From: an uncultured Lachnospiraceae bacterium
Lineage (GTDB): Bacteria > Bacillota > Clostridia > Lachnospirales > Lachnospiraceae
Assembly: GCA_902476645.1 (NCBI GenBank)
Contig: CABSEG010000021.1
Span: 1-38,856 of the forward strand
Reading direction: 5' to 3'
Length of the DNA: 38,856 nucleotides
The notes under the pieces were generated by a model, which saw only the letters and a list, made by a program, of their open reading frames with translations, was not told the DNA's origin and searched no databases. Positions within the stretch are counted from its first letter, which is position 1. Each line of letters starts with the position of its first letter. Of this stretch, positions 1-6,569 are shown in pieces. The translations under genes and the position numbers were made by a program.

Positions 1-52
1 GAGCATCTGCCTTACAAGCAGAGGGTCATAGGTTCGAGCCCTATAGGCCCCA
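1..52 (+). tRNA. tRNA-Val (UAC), 5' end outside window
   Basis: The anticodon arm is complete: stem TCTGC/GCAGA encloses loop CTTACAA, giving anticodon UAC. The T arm (ATAGG/CCTAT around TTCGAGC), the 3' acceptor strand AGGCCCC and discriminator A52 follow. The 5' acceptor strand and most of the D arm lie left of the window. It is followed 13 bases later by tRNA-Met, so this is the end of a tRNA cluster. CCA is not encoded. Confidence 0.93.
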
Positions 53-65
53 TAGAACTGAATAT

Positions 66-139
66 GGCGGAATAGCTCAGTTGGCTAGAGCATACGGTTC
101 ATACCCGTAGTGTCGAGAGTTCAAATCTCCCTTCCGCTA
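66..139 (+). tRNA. tRNA-Met (CAU), probably elongator
   Basis: Acceptor GGCGGAA pairs with TTCCGCT with a terminal G-U, and the discriminator is A139. The anticodon stem TACGG/CCGTA encloses TTCATAC, giving CAU. The T stem GAGAG/CTCCC has one A-C mismatch (116/130). The paired acceptor end argues for elongator Met rather than initiator. A CAU tRNA-Ile modified to lysidine cannot be excluded by sequence alone. CCA is not encoded; it is the last gene of the cluster. Confidence 0.92.
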
Positions 140-150
140 TTTGATAAGAG

Positions 151-186
151 AGACTCTGTAAAGATGAATTTACAGAGTCTTTTATA
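151..186 (+). terminator. Intrinsic terminator of the tRNA cluster
   Basis: A perfect 12-bp stem (arms 151-162 and 169-180) with a 6-base loop is followed by TTTTATAATT. It closes the Val-Met tRNA transcript. Confidence 0.85.
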
Positions 187-240
187 ATTGCAAAAAGAAT
201 TCGCCAGAAAACCTGTTTATTCGTGGAAAGGAGAGGCAAA

Positions 241-768
241 ATGAGAGTAGGAATGGGTTATGACGTGCACAGACTGACGCAGGATCGGGAACTGATTCTG
301 GGAGGTGTGAAAATTCCTTTTGAAAAGGGACTCTTGGGACATTCTGACGCGGATGTGGTGGTTCACGCAGTAATGGACGCCCTTTTAGGTGCAGCGGCGC
401 TGGGAGATATCGGAAAGCATTTTCCGGATTCGGATCCTAAGTACAAGGGGATTTCCAGCATTCGACTTTTAGAGCAGGTAGGGAGACTTTTGGAGGAACA
501 CAATTACATCATAGAAAATATCGATGCCACTATCATTGCACAGAGACCAAAACTCAGACCCTATATCGATGAGATGGAGCAGAACGTGGCAGCTGCTCTT
601 GGACTCGAGAAGGAGCAGGTGAATATTAAGGCAACCACCGAAGAAGGACTGGGTTTTACCGGAAGCGGAGAAGGGATTTCCTCCCAGGCTATTTGTATGT
701 TGATACCACTTCTGGATTTTAGGCCGGAGGATCGTGACAGATGCGGAGGTTGCTGTGGGCGCAGGTGA
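241..768 (+). CDS. ispF: 2-C-methyl-D-erythritol 2,4-cyclodiphosphate synthase
   Basis: Cytoplasmic MEP-pathway enzyme that converts CDP-ME 2-phosphate to MEcPP and CMP on the way to isopentenyl diphosphate. The N-terminal GMGYDVHRL carries the metal ligands Asp and His, GHSDADVVVHAVMDALLGA holds the third His and the substrate region, and ATTEEGLGFTGSGEGI is the conserved C-terminal part. I start at ATG 241 because GAAAGGAGAG lies 6-15 bases upstream; a GTG at 223 would put the ribosome site inside the gene. The protein is 175 residues, against about 157-160 for the family: after AICMLIP it has roughly 15 extra residues (Arg/Cys-rich) produced by reading through the start of the next gene, which it overlaps by 35 bases. 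Confidence 0.96.
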   Translation: MRVGMGYDVHRLTQDRELILGGVKIPFEKGLLGHSDADVVVHAVMDALLGAAALGDIGKHFPDSDPKYKGISSIRLLEQVGRLLEEHNYIIENIDATIIAQRPKLRPYIDEMEQNVAAALGLEKEQVNIKATTEEGLGFTGSGEGISSQAICMLIPLLDFRPEDRDRCGGCCGRR

Positions 769-1900
769 GCAAAAGATACAGATTGTAAAAGGGAATCCCT
801 TGGCTCATGGGGAAACCAGGCATTTATATGAGGAAATTTTTTCGGAGGATACCCAGGCATTTGTAGAATATTATTATCAAAACTGTGCCAGGGAAAATAC
901 GATTTATACAGCGAAAGACCAGGGCCAAATCTGTGCCATGCTGCATTTAAATCCTTATCAGATGCAGCTTGGAGCTTGGCGGGGTGAGTGCTGCTATATT
1001 GTGGCGGTGGCCACAAAGGAAGAATATCGGCATCAGGGTCTGATGACCCGACTATTGCGCGCGTCCATGGAAGCGCTGTATCGGAGAAGGCACCCTTTTG
1101 TCTTCCTGATGCCTGCGGCAGAGGCGATTTACCACCCCTTTGACTTCCGGTTTCTTTATCGACAAAAACAGGCCATACTGGAAACCGGGGGAGTGGGAAT
1201 CCTGAAGGACGGATTCTGGATCAGGAAAGCAGAGGAAGAAGATACGGAGACACTCTCTGCATTTGCGCAAAAAGTATTGACATCTTACCGGACAGTGGTT
1301 GTCCATACAAAATCCTACTTTTCCAGGCTGTTAAAAGAACAGGCAAGCCAGGGCGGAGAAGTGATGATGATCGGAAGGGGAGAAGCTGTCTGTGGTTACT
1401 TCTTTACTTCCCGTGAAGCCGGAGAGCAGGTCCGGGAAGCTATGATCGCGCCAGAATATGGAGAGTGGCTGTTTCGGGCCTTGGGAGCCTGGGCTAAAAA
1501 AGAAGCGATACAGGTTTTTTCCTGGCCGGATTGGGCAGTCATACCAGAACAGTTAAAAAGGCAAAAGGAAGTGCCCATGATCATGGGAAGGGTTATACAT
1601 GCGGAAGCCCTGGTGTCTTGTCTGCGGGCCAAAGAGCCCGTTTCCATAGCCGTTCAGGTGCGGGATCACTGGCTTAGACAAAACAGCGGAATTTATCGGA
1701 TGCATGTTTCTCCGACAGAAGGAAGACTTACAAGATTGGAGAGCGAGATAGAGCCGGAATGGGAGATAGATGCAGCAGACTTTACCAGATGGGCCTTTGG
1801 ATGCGTTTCGCCAAAAGAGCTTGGAATTTCCAGAGAGACAGAGGAAAAACTGGGGAAGATCTGTACCCTTGCCCCTGTTCTGTTAAACGAAATTGTGTAA
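734..1900 (+). CDS. GNAT family N-acetyltransferase, Eis-like two-domain type
   Basis: The N-terminal half is a GNAT fold: a beta strand CCYIVAVATKEE followed by YRHQGLMTRLLRASM, the R/Q-x-x-G-x-x/A acetyl-CoA loop. The length of 388 residues and the C-terminal half, which lacks that motif, fit the Eis-like class (tandem GNAT region plus sterol-carrier-like domain). Substrate is unknown; Eis relatives acetylate lysines or amines of diverse small molecules. The start is GTG 734, preceded by GGAGG at 726-730 with a short 3-base gap, so initiation is probably coupled to ispF translation, whose stop lies 35 bases inside. The reading ends just before the cysS promoter. Confidence 0.85.
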   Translation: MTDAEVAVGAGEQKIQIVKGNPLAHGETRHLYEEIFSEDTQAFVEYYYQNCARENTIYTAKDQGQICAMLHLNPYQMQLGAWRGECCYIVAVATKEEYRHQGLMTRLLRASMEALYRRRHPFVFLMPAAEAIYHPFDFRFLYRQKQAILETGGVGILKDGFWIRKAEEEDTETLSAFAQKVLTSYRTVVVHTKSYFSRLLKEQASQGGEVMMIGRGEAVCGYFFTSREAGEQVREAMIAPEYGEWLFRALGAWAKKEAIQVFSWPDWAVIPEQLKRQKEVPMIMGRVIHAEALVSCLRAKEPVSIAVQVRDHWLRQNSGIYRMHVSPTEGRLTRLESEIEPEWEIDAADFTRWAFGCVSPKELGISRETEEKLGKICTLAPVLLNEIV

Positions 1901-1904
1901 AGTA

Positions 1905-1933
1905 TTGACAAACTTTTTATTATTGCATAGACT
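1905..1933 (+). promoter_or_regulatory. Promoter of cysS-mrnC-rlmB
   Basis: TTGACA (1905-1910) and TAGACT (1928-1933) are separated by 17 bases. The leader of about 65 bases up to the cysS start has small stems (for example ATCCCTCAGGGGAT) but no T-box sequence. Confidence 0.7.
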
Positions 1934-2003
1934 GAATGGGTACATGCAATCCCGGATGGGAAACGCGCATGGTCAATCCCTCAGGGGATAGAAAGGAAAA
2001 AGA

Positions 2004-3410
2004 ATGAAAGTATATAATACCTTATCAAAGCGAAAAGAAGAATTTGTACCACTGGTGCCAGGCAAGGTCAGTATGTATGTGTGTGGCCCAACGGTTTATA
2101 ATTTGATTCACATTGGAAATGCAAGACCCATGATCGTGTTCGATACGGTAAGACGCTACATGGAACATAAAGGATATGAAGTGAACTATGTTTCTAACTT
2201 TACCGATGTGGATGATAAGATTATTGCGAAGGCTCAGGAGGAAGGAGTCAGCGCGCAGGAGATTTCCCAGAGATATATTGCGGAGTGTAAAAAGGATATG
2301 GAGGGCATGAATGTAAAGCCTGCCACCACTCACCCGCTGGCCACCCAGGAAATCAGCGGAATGCTGGATATGATCTCCACGCTGATTGAGAAAGGGTACG
2401 CCTATGACGTAAACGGAACGGTATATTTCCGCACCAGAAAGTTTGACCAGTATGGGAAACTGTCCCATAAAAATCTGGATGATTTGCGTTCTGGGAACCG
2501 TTCCCTCCTGGTGACGGGAGAAGATCAGAAAGAAGATCCGCTGGACTTTGTGCTCTGGAAGCCGAAAAAAGAAGGAGAGCCGTCCTGGCCCTCCCCCTGG
2601 AGCGACGGAAGACCCGGATGGCATATTGAGTGTTCCGTGATGGCAAAGCGCTATCTGGGAGATGAGATCGATATCCATGCAGGCGGGGAAGATCTGGTAT
2701 TCCCACACCATGAAAATGAGATTGCCCAGAGTGAGTGCTGCAATGGAGTACCTTTTGCAAAATATTGGCTGCACAATGCCTTTTTGAATATTGATAATAA
2801 GAAGATGTCCAAGTCTCTGGGCAATTTCTTTACCGTGCGGGAAATCTCGGAAAAATATGACCTTCAGGTGCTGCGTTTCTTTATGCTTAGTGCTCATTAC
2901 AGAAGCCCTCTGAACTTTAGCGCGGACCTGATGGAAGCCTCCAAAAACGGACTGGAGCGTATTATCAATGCCGTATCTAACCTGAAATCTCAGGAGCAGG
3001 CCGCGGGCGAAGAGGAAATGTCCGGAGAGGAAACCGCGTCCCTGCCGGAAATTTGCGCTTATGAAGAAAAATTTGATGCGGCTATGGATGATGATTTCAA
3101 TACGGCGGATGCCATCTCCGCAGTATTTGAACTGGTCCGCTTTGCGAACACTCATGTGAGTTCCGAAAACAGCAAGGCGTATATCAAAGCGGTGAGAAAT
3201 CAGATTGTCAAGCTTTGTGACATTCTGGGGCTGATTGTGGAGCAGGAAGAGGAGATCCTGGCTGAGGATATAGAAAAGCTGATCGAAGAGCGACAGGCAG
3301 CCAGAAAGGAAAAGAATTTTGCAAGAGCCGATGAGATCCGTAACCAGCTGCTTGCAAAGGGCATTATACTGGAGGATACCAGAGAGGGCGTAAAATGGAA
3401 AAAAGCCTAG
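2004..3410 (+). CDS. cysS: Cysteinyl-tRNA synthetase
   Basis: Class Ia aminoacyl-tRNA synthetase, 468 residues, charging tRNA-Cys in the cytoplasm. MYVCGPTVYN supplies a zinc-binding Cys near residue 27, HIGNA (residues 36-40) is the HIGH motif, HIECSVMAKRYLG and FPHHENEIAQSE hold the remaining Cys, His and Glu zinc ligands that give cysteine specificity, and KKMSKSLGN is the KMSKS loop. The C-terminal helical DALR-type region (QAARKEKNFARADEIRNQL) is present, so the gene is full length. ATG 2004 follows GAAAGGAAAAAG. Its last 16 bases overlap mrnC, which suggests translational coupling with the two RNA-processing genes after it. Confidence 0.97.
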   Translation: MKVYNTLSKRKEEFVPLVPGKVSMYVCGPTVYNLIHIGNARPMIVFDTVRRYMEHKGYEVNYVSNFTDVDDKIIAKAQEEGVSAQEISQRYIAECKKDMEGMNVKPATTHPLATQEISGMLDMISTLIEKGYAYDVNGTVYFRTRKFDQYGKLSHKNLDDLRSGNRSLLVTGEDQKEDPLDFVLWKPKKEGEPSWPSPWSDGRPGWHIECSVMAKRYLGDEIDIHAGGEDLVFPHHENEIAQSECCNGVPFAKYWLHNAFLNIDNKKMSKSLGNFFTVREISEKYDLQVLRFFMLSAHYRSPLNFSADLMEASKNGLERIINAVSNLKSQEQAAGEEEMSGEETASLPEICAYEEKFDAAMDDDFNTADAISAVFELVRFANTHVSSENSKAYIKAVRNQIVKLCDILGLIVEQEEEILAEDIEKLIEERQAARKEKNFARADEIRNQLLAKGIILEDTREGVKWKKA

Positions 3411-3841
3411 ATACGTTTCTCTCCTATTTAGAGGAGCAGTTTGCCTTGGGAAAGGTAGATCTGCGGACCTACTCCCCTCTTACCCTGGCCTATATTGGGG
3501 ATGCCGTTTTTGAACTTGTGATACGGACTTTAGTGGTGGAACAGGGCAACTGCCCGCCCAATAAGCTGCATAAAAGGTCAAGCGCCTTGGTGAAAGCCCA
3601 GGCTCAGGCCAGAATGGCAGAGCGTCTGCTGTCTGGATTTACTCAGGAAGAAGAGCAGATTTATAAAAGAGGACGCAATGCCAAATCTTATACAAAAGCG
3701 AAACATGCAACCGTAATAGACTATCGAAAAGCCACGGGCCTGGAAGCATTGATGGGATATCTGTATCTTCAGGGAAATCTGAAACGGGCCATTGATTTGA
3801 TAAAACTGGGGCTGAGTGAGGAGCAAAAAGATGAGAGTTGA
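3395..3841 (+). CDS. mrnC: Mini-ribonuclease 3
   Basis: A 148-residue protein formed almost wholly of an RNase III catalytic domain, without the double-stranded-RNA-binding domain. The motif YSPLTLAYIGDAVFELVIR matches the mini-III signature with the catalytic Asp, and LEALMGYLYLQG is the second acidic motif with Glu. MrnC trims the ends of 23S rRNA precursors as a dimer in the cytoplasm. The start ATG lies inside the end of cysS, and its last 11 bases overlap the start of rlmB. The cysS-mrnC-rlmB order is common in Firmicutes and links it to large-subunit rRNA maturation. Confidence 0.95.
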   Translation: MEKSLDTFLSYLEEQFALGKVDLRTYSPLTLAYIGDAVFELVIRTLVVEQGNCPPNKLHKRSSALVKAQAQARMAERLLSGFTQEEEQIYKRGRNAKSYTKAKHATVIDYRKATGLEALMGYLYLQGNLKRAIDLIKLGLSEEQKDES

Positions 3842-4583
3842 AGAACTGACCATAGAGGGAAGAAACGCCGTTTTAGAGGCGTTTCGTTCCGGAAAGCCAA
3901 TTGATAAGCTGTTTGTGCTGGATGGGTGTCAAGACGGGCCTGTGCGCTCCATTATACGGGAGGCAAAAAAACAGGATGTGATTTTGAACTTTGTAACCAG
4001 AGAACGCCTGGATCAGCTGTCCCGGACCGGGAAGCACCAGGGAGTGATCGCCTATGGGGCGGCCTACGAATACGCCCAGGTGGAGGATATGTTAAAACTG
4101 GCCGAGCAGAAAGGAGAGCCGCCATTCTTATTTTTGCTGGATGGAATCGAAGACCCGCATAATCTGGGTGCAATTATTCGTACCGCCAATTTGGTGGGCG
4201 CCCACGGGGTTATTATTCCAAAGCGCAGGGCCGTTGGCCTGACGGCAACGGTTGCTAAGGCTTCTGCGGGGGCCATCCACTATACGCCTGTGGCAAAAGT
4301 AACCAATCTGGGAAAAACCATCGGGGAGCTGAAAGAAAAAGGACTTTGGTTTGTCTGTGCAGATATGGGTGGGGAGGTCATGTATAACCTGGATTTAAAA
4401 GGCCCCATCGGACTGGTTATTGGAAACGAGGGAGAGGGCGTGGGCAGGTTGGTAAAGGAGACCTGTGATTTTACAGCTTCCATTCCCATGAGAGGGGACA
4501 TTGATTCTCTAAATGCTTCTGTGGCAGCCGGGGGGTTGGCTTATGAAATTCTAAGGCAGAGGATAAACGGAGGAAACTGCTAA
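3831..4583 (+). CDS. rlmB: 23S rRNA (guanosine-2'-O-)-methyltransferase, SpoU/TrmH family
   Basis: SPOUT-fold S-adenosylmethionine methyltransferase of 250 residues, which by family methylates the ribose of G2251 (E. coli numbering) in 23S rRNA. The N-terminal substrate-binding part begins IEGRNAVLEAF. The three SpoU motifs are in order: NLGAIIRTANLVGAHGVI, GLVIGNEGEGV and PMRGDIDSLNASVAAG, which together form the trefoil knot and cofactor site. I start at ATG 3831, with GTGAGGAG 7 bases upstream; a possible GTG at 3816 lies within that ribosome site. It is the last gene of the operon, and no clear terminator follows before the tRNA-Thr promoter. Exact target is inferred from family and context. 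Confidence 0.92.
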   Translation: MRVEELTIEGRNAVLEAFRSGKPIDKLFVLDGCQDGPVRSIIREAKKQDVILNFVTRERLDQLSRTGKHQGVIAYGAAYEYAQVEDMLKLAEQKGEPPFLFLLDGIEDPHNLGAIIRTANLVGAHGVIIPKRRAVGLTATVAKASAGAIHYTPVAKVTNLGKTIGELKEKGLWFVCADMGGEVMYNLDLKGPIGLVIGNEGEGVGRLVKETCDFTASIPMRGDIDSLNASVAAGGLAYEILRQRINGGNC

Positions 4584-4628
4584 AAAGGTGCGGATATTCA
4601 AAGTTTTTCAAAAAATTGAAAAAATTCA

Positions 4629-4657
4629 TTGACAAGCATGTCGGTTTATGATAAAAT
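4629..4657 (+). promoter_or_regulatory. Promoter of tRNA-Thr
   Basis: TTGACA (4629-4634), a 17-base spacer and TAAAAT (4652-4657) lie about 30 bases before the mature tRNA. Near-consensus spacing and sequence fit a strong stable-RNA promoter. Confidence 0.82.
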
Positions 4658-4685
4658 TCCTAAATGTAGCGGTGATGAATCGCAG

Positions 4686-4758
4686 GCTGATGTGGCACAG
4701 GTGGTAGCGCACCTCATTGGTAGTGAGGAGGTCACGGGTCCGAGTCCCGTCATCAGCT
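4686..4758 (+). tRNA. tRNA-Thr (GGU)
   Basis: Acceptor GCTGATG pairs with CATCAGC, the anticodon stem CCTCA/TGAGG encloses TTGGTAG (anticodon GGU), and the T arm is ACGGG/CCCGT around TCCGAGT. The discriminator is T4758 and CCA is not encoded. The gene has its own promoter and terminator. Its 3' end (4739-4759) is repeated imperfectly at 5944-5964, which suggests it served as the integration target of a mobile element. Confidence 0.93.
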
Positions 4759-4759
4759 T
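4739..4759 (+). repeat. Putative attL: 3' end of tRNA-Thr
   Basis: This 21-base segment covers the T loop, 3' T-stem strand, acceptor strand and one base beyond. It matches 5944-5964 at 19 of 21 positions in the same orientation. The two differences are adjacent (CC in the tRNA, TT in the distant copy). Tyrosine-recombinase elements often use this part of a tRNA as attachment site. Confidence 0.65.
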
Positions 4760-4762
4760 AAC

Positions 4763-4790
4763 AAAACCCCAGTATTCACTGGGGTTTTTT
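4763..4790 (+). terminator. Intrinsic terminator of tRNA-Thr
   Basis: AAACCCCAGT and ACTGGGGTTT form a stem around a very short loop, followed by TTT at 4788-4790. Confidence 0.85.
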
Positions 4791-4839
4791 ATTTCTGCTT
4801 ATGTAGTTTTTTTGGTTAAGAACCGACTGAACTTTAAAG

Positions 4840-4929
4840 TCACCAGTATGCTTCAACTAATGAATGCTCTTCCATGAGGTAATGGATAACTTTGAGTTTT
4901 AATTCTTCTGAGTATTTCAATTTTGGCAT
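4840..4929 (-). pseudogene. Relic of IS3-family transposase OrfA, N-terminus only
   Basis: Reading the minus strand from ATG at 4929 gives MPKLKYSEELKLKVIHYLME, continuing EHSLVEA, then a stop after 29 residues. This looks like the first helices of the helix-turn-helix OrfA of IS3-type elements, which normally continues for about 60-100 residues. AAAGGGAC precedes the ATG. No further OrfA or any OrfB (DDE domain) is present, so the element is a short remnant. Together with the terminal sequence at 4960-4984 it marks the left part of the island next to tRNA-Thr. The family call is from memory of OrfA starts and was not searched. Confidence 0.6.
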
Positions 4930-4959
4930 GAAAAAGTCCCTTTCATTAGACTTCTGTTT

Positions 4960-4984
4960 TGTCCAACAAAAGGGGTTCACTTCA
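4960..4984 (-). mobile_element. Probable end of the IS3-type relic
   Basis: On the minus strand this begins TGAAGTGAACCCC and continues into TTTTGTTGGACA about 30 bases before the OrfA start. TG at the outer edge, a run of C and a GGACA block are typical of IS3/IS150-type terminal repeats. The opposite end is not present in the window. Confidence 0.4.
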
Positions 4985-5056
4985 AAGCAGGACGGCTATT
5001 TTTTATATCTTCATGACAAGGAAAGCAATCAAATTATGTTGTCAAGATATAGTTTT

Positions 5057-5082
5057 CCCCTGCGCATTTAGAGGCGCAGGGG
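5057..5082 (-). terminator. Strong hairpin downstream of the small membrane-protein gene
   Basis: CCCCTGCGC and GCGCAGGGG form a perfect 9-bp stem with an 8-base loop, just after the stop of the gene at 5090-5446. There is no U tract on either strand (minus strand continues AAAACTATATC), so it may protect a 3' end rather than terminate. Confidence 0.35.
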
Positions 5083-5089
5083 CACAATT

Positions 5090-5446
5090 TTAAGCTTCAT
5101 TTTTATTGCCTTTAACAAGAGACACAATAGCTAATACTGCGCAAATCAGGCACCAACCGCTCCAGATATAAAGATCTGCAAAGCTGCCAGCGAGTGAAAA
5201 ACCAAATAATGCGCCTAATCCAAATAATACGATCAAGGCAATGTTGCCACCTTTGGAGCCTTTGCGCGTTGCGATAGATACAATGCCGCCTGCAAGAAGC
5301 ATAATTGAAACTAGGGCACCCGCACTGCCACTCACTTCTCCATTAGCAGACAGCGTATTTGCAACGCCAGCTGCACATGATTGAAGCGAAACAAAGGCGA
5401 ATAAGCAAATTGACAGTATTCCCGACACCAGCTTCCAAGTTTTCAT
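5090..5446 (-). CDS. Small membrane protein, function unknown
   Basis: A 118-residue protein starting MKTWKLVSGILSICLFAFVS. Four hydrophobic segments can be seen: about residues 4-24, 38-58, 68-90 and 94-112, separated by short Gly/Ser-rich or charged loops (TRKGSKGGN). A Cys after the first segment (LQSC) resembles a weak lipobox, but the remaining hydrophobic segments favour a polytopic protein. I start at 5446 because AAGGAGG lies about 10 bases upstream; an ATG at 5476 has no ribosome site. I recall similar sequences in many Firmicutes, without an assigned role. It sits alone inside the degraded island near tRNA-Thr, with AT-rich flanks, so it is probably cargo. Confidence 0.7.
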   Translation of the reverse strand: MKTWKLVSGILSICLFAFVSLQSCAAGVANTLSANGEVSGSAGALVSIMLLAGGIVSIATRKGSKGGNIALIVLFGLGALFGFSLAGSFADLYIWSGWCLICAVLAIVSLVKGNKNEA

Positions 5447-5568
5447 CTCCCTCTTTCCTCCTTTTTTATTAATCAAAGGCTTTAAGCCTATGATTTTATG
5501 ATTAGTAAATAATACTATTAGATAAAATTACGATTATGATTTTGGCAAGCTTTTATATAGACTACCAA

Positions 5569-5820
5569 TTATTTGCCAAATAGTATTTTCATCTTTTGCG
5601 GATAATGAATAGCATTCTTTATCATTTCTATAGTTTCTGTGTCAGCCAGTATCCTGGCATCTATAACTGGGTCTGAAGCTAATTTTTCATCTAGTAAATC
5701 TGATGTTCCGAGCTTAAAATAATCCGCAATTATTTGGACGTTCCCCATTCCTGGAATTATTTTATCTGTACGCCAAGTATAGAAGAAGACTGTAGGCGGA
5801 AAGTCTAAGCCATTAACCAT
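5569..5820 (-). pseudogene. Truncated XRE-type helix-turn-helix regulator
   Basis: The 83-residue reading begins MVNGLDFPPTVFFYTWRT and continues PGMGNVQIIADYFKLGTSDLLDEK. This pattern, a recognition-helix region followed by a hydrophobic helix and the phrase IADYF-x-x-x-x-x-x-LL, is that of the second half of an XRE (Cro/CI-type) DNA-binding domain. The first two helices, about 25 residues, are missing; the ATG is preceded in frame by a stop and by AT-rich sequence without a ribosome site. The remaining 45 residues resemble the short tail of phage or ICE repressors. It is probably the broken regulator of the element that occupied tRNA-Thr. A functional leaderless short protein cannot be excluded (TATAAT lies just upstream on the minus strand). 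Confidence 0.5.
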
Positions 5821-6148
5821 TTTTTATAATTATACAATACGTTTTTAATAAATTCAATAATAATACTAAAATATTAAATTGCTTATTGATAATCCTAAAA
5901 AGGAAACGCGCCAGAGGTAAAGTGAGAAGATTGGGAATAATTTTCCGAGTTTCGTCATCAGCTTGCTTAAAAATTAGTAAAGCTTTAAAGAGCTTTCCAA
6001 ATAGCCGGTCTTCTGATATGAGTGAAGCGTATGGAAGCGAGATACGCATTCTTGTAAGAGTTGATTGATAAGTTATGTACGGGAAGCTGGTTACGGATGG
6101 TGCAGGAGTCTATATGGGAAGAACCGCTTTGGAAAAATATATAGGGAT
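5821..6148 (+). other. AT-rich stretch without a supported gene, containing the island's right end
   Basis: Short readings exist on both strands (60 residues at 5886-6068 plus, 78 residues at 5813-6049 minus, 43 residues at 6075-6206 plus, the last running into the first repeat), but none has a good ribosome site or a family I recognise. The one feature I can support is the tRNA-Thr tail copy at 5944-5964. Sequence right of it gradually returns to the composition of the neighbouring chromosome. Confidence 0.5.
5944..5964 (+). repeat. Putative attR: displaced copy of the tRNA-Thr 3' end
   Basis: This copy has 19 of 21 bases identical to 4739-4759, same orientation, 1205 bases downstream. No tRNA body precedes it. 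An old 3' end displaced by insertion would be free to drift, which explains the CC-to-TT difference that would weaken the T stem. The segment between the copies holds the IS relic, the membrane protein and the truncated regulator. Confidence 0.65.
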
Positions 6149-6290
6149 AAAAGGGAGAAGCCGGAGCGTTTCCGCTCCGGCAGGTTATGAAAAAGAAAAT
6201 TTATGAAAAAGTTTTGGTGTCTCTCGACATTATTTAATATACAAGAAATATGTGAAGAAATTGTGTTTTCATCTTGAAGAAATTGTGAAG
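6149..6290 (+). repeat. Direct repeat copy 1 (hairpin-peptide unit)
   Basis: First of three diverged direct repeats of about 140 bases. Order within the unit: AAAAGGGAG, a perfect 9-bp hairpin (6160-6181), AGGTT, ATG, a short ORF, then a tail ending TTGAAGAAATTGTGAAG. Relative to copies 2 and 3 it has an extra base near 6211-6215, which shifts its ORF. Confidence 0.85.
6187..6237 (+). CDS. Short ORF of repeat copy 1, 16 residues
   Basis: Reading MKKKIYEKVLVSLDII and stop. The first eight residues match copies 2 and 3 (MKKKVYEK) apart from one Ile/Val change. After that an extra base shifts the frame, so the CCPLTLFTIQE segment of the other copies is lost. The Shine-Dalgarno AAGGGAG is separated from the ATG by the 22-base hairpin; if folded, the effective gap is about 7 bases. 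Translation is inferred, and this copy may be decayed. Confidence 0.3.
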   Translation: MKKKIYEKVLVSLDII

Positions 6291-6392
6291 TCTTATCTTG
6301 AATGGAAACGATTTCCTTTTATATGTATAGTTGGATGCAGGTTTATCAAAAAGCATGGCACTATGCTCTGACCCCATTCAGATTAAAGAGAG

Positions 6393-6532
6393 AAAAGGAG
6401 AAGCCGGAGCGTTTCCGCTCCGGCAGGTTATGAAAAAGAAAGTATATGAAAAAGCTTGTTGTCCCTTGACACTATTTACTATACAGGAGAATTGTAACCA
6501 AACTGTGTGTTGATCTTGAAGAAATTGTGAAG
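6393..6532 (+). repeat. Direct repeat copy 2 (hairpin-peptide unit)
   Basis: Second copy of the unit, 102 bases after copy 1. The hairpin GCCGGAGCG-TTTC-CGCTCCGGC (6403-6424) is identical in sequence to copy 1, and the segment after the ATG is almost identical to copy 3 as far as TATACAGG. The tail TTGAAGAAATTGTGAAG is shared with copy 1. Confidence 0.88.
6430..6513 (+). CDS. Short ORF of repeat copy 2, 27 residues
   Basis: Begins MKKKVYEKACCPLTLFTIQE and ends NCNQTVC before TGA, so it has four Cys residues. AAAAGGAG (6393-6400) lies before the hairpin and AGGTT after it; with the hairpin folded the Shine-Dalgarno to ATG gap is about 7 bases. A basic N-terminus MKKKxYEK followed by a hydrophobic stretch and Cys is reminiscent of short Clostridia peptides of unknown role that start M-K-K-x-Y-x-K, from memory only. 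It may be translated, or the ATG may be part of a noncoding repeat. Confidence 0.4.
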   Translation: MKKKVYEKACCPLTLFTIQENCNQTVC

Positions 6533-6569
6533 TTTAAGAAAACAAAAAAAGACAAAAAAATTTTCCGCG

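Noticed and set aside
1934..2003. T-box riboswitch in the cysS leader
   Set aside because: The leader is only about 65 bases and has no specifier loop, no AGGGTGG motif and no terminator.
2025..3155. Long minus-strand open frame (376 residues) opposite cysS
   Set aside because: It lies wholly within cysS, has no ribosome site and its composition is that of an antisense reading of a conserved gene.
4629..4877. Plus-strand open frame of 82 residues covering tRNA-Thr
   Set aside because: It begins at the tRNA promoter -35 and reads through the tRNA and its terminator, so it cannot be a gene.
5886..6068. 60-residue plus-strand and 78-residue minus-strand readings near the island's right end
   Set aside because: No ribosome sites, no recognised family, and both cross the tRNA-tail repeat at 5944-5964.
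6075..6206. 43-residue reading beginning MYGKLVTDGAGVYMG
   Set aside because: It looks protein-like at first but has no ribosome site, follows two stops, and its last third is the hairpin of repeat copy 1. It might be the tail of a lost gene, but I cannot support it.
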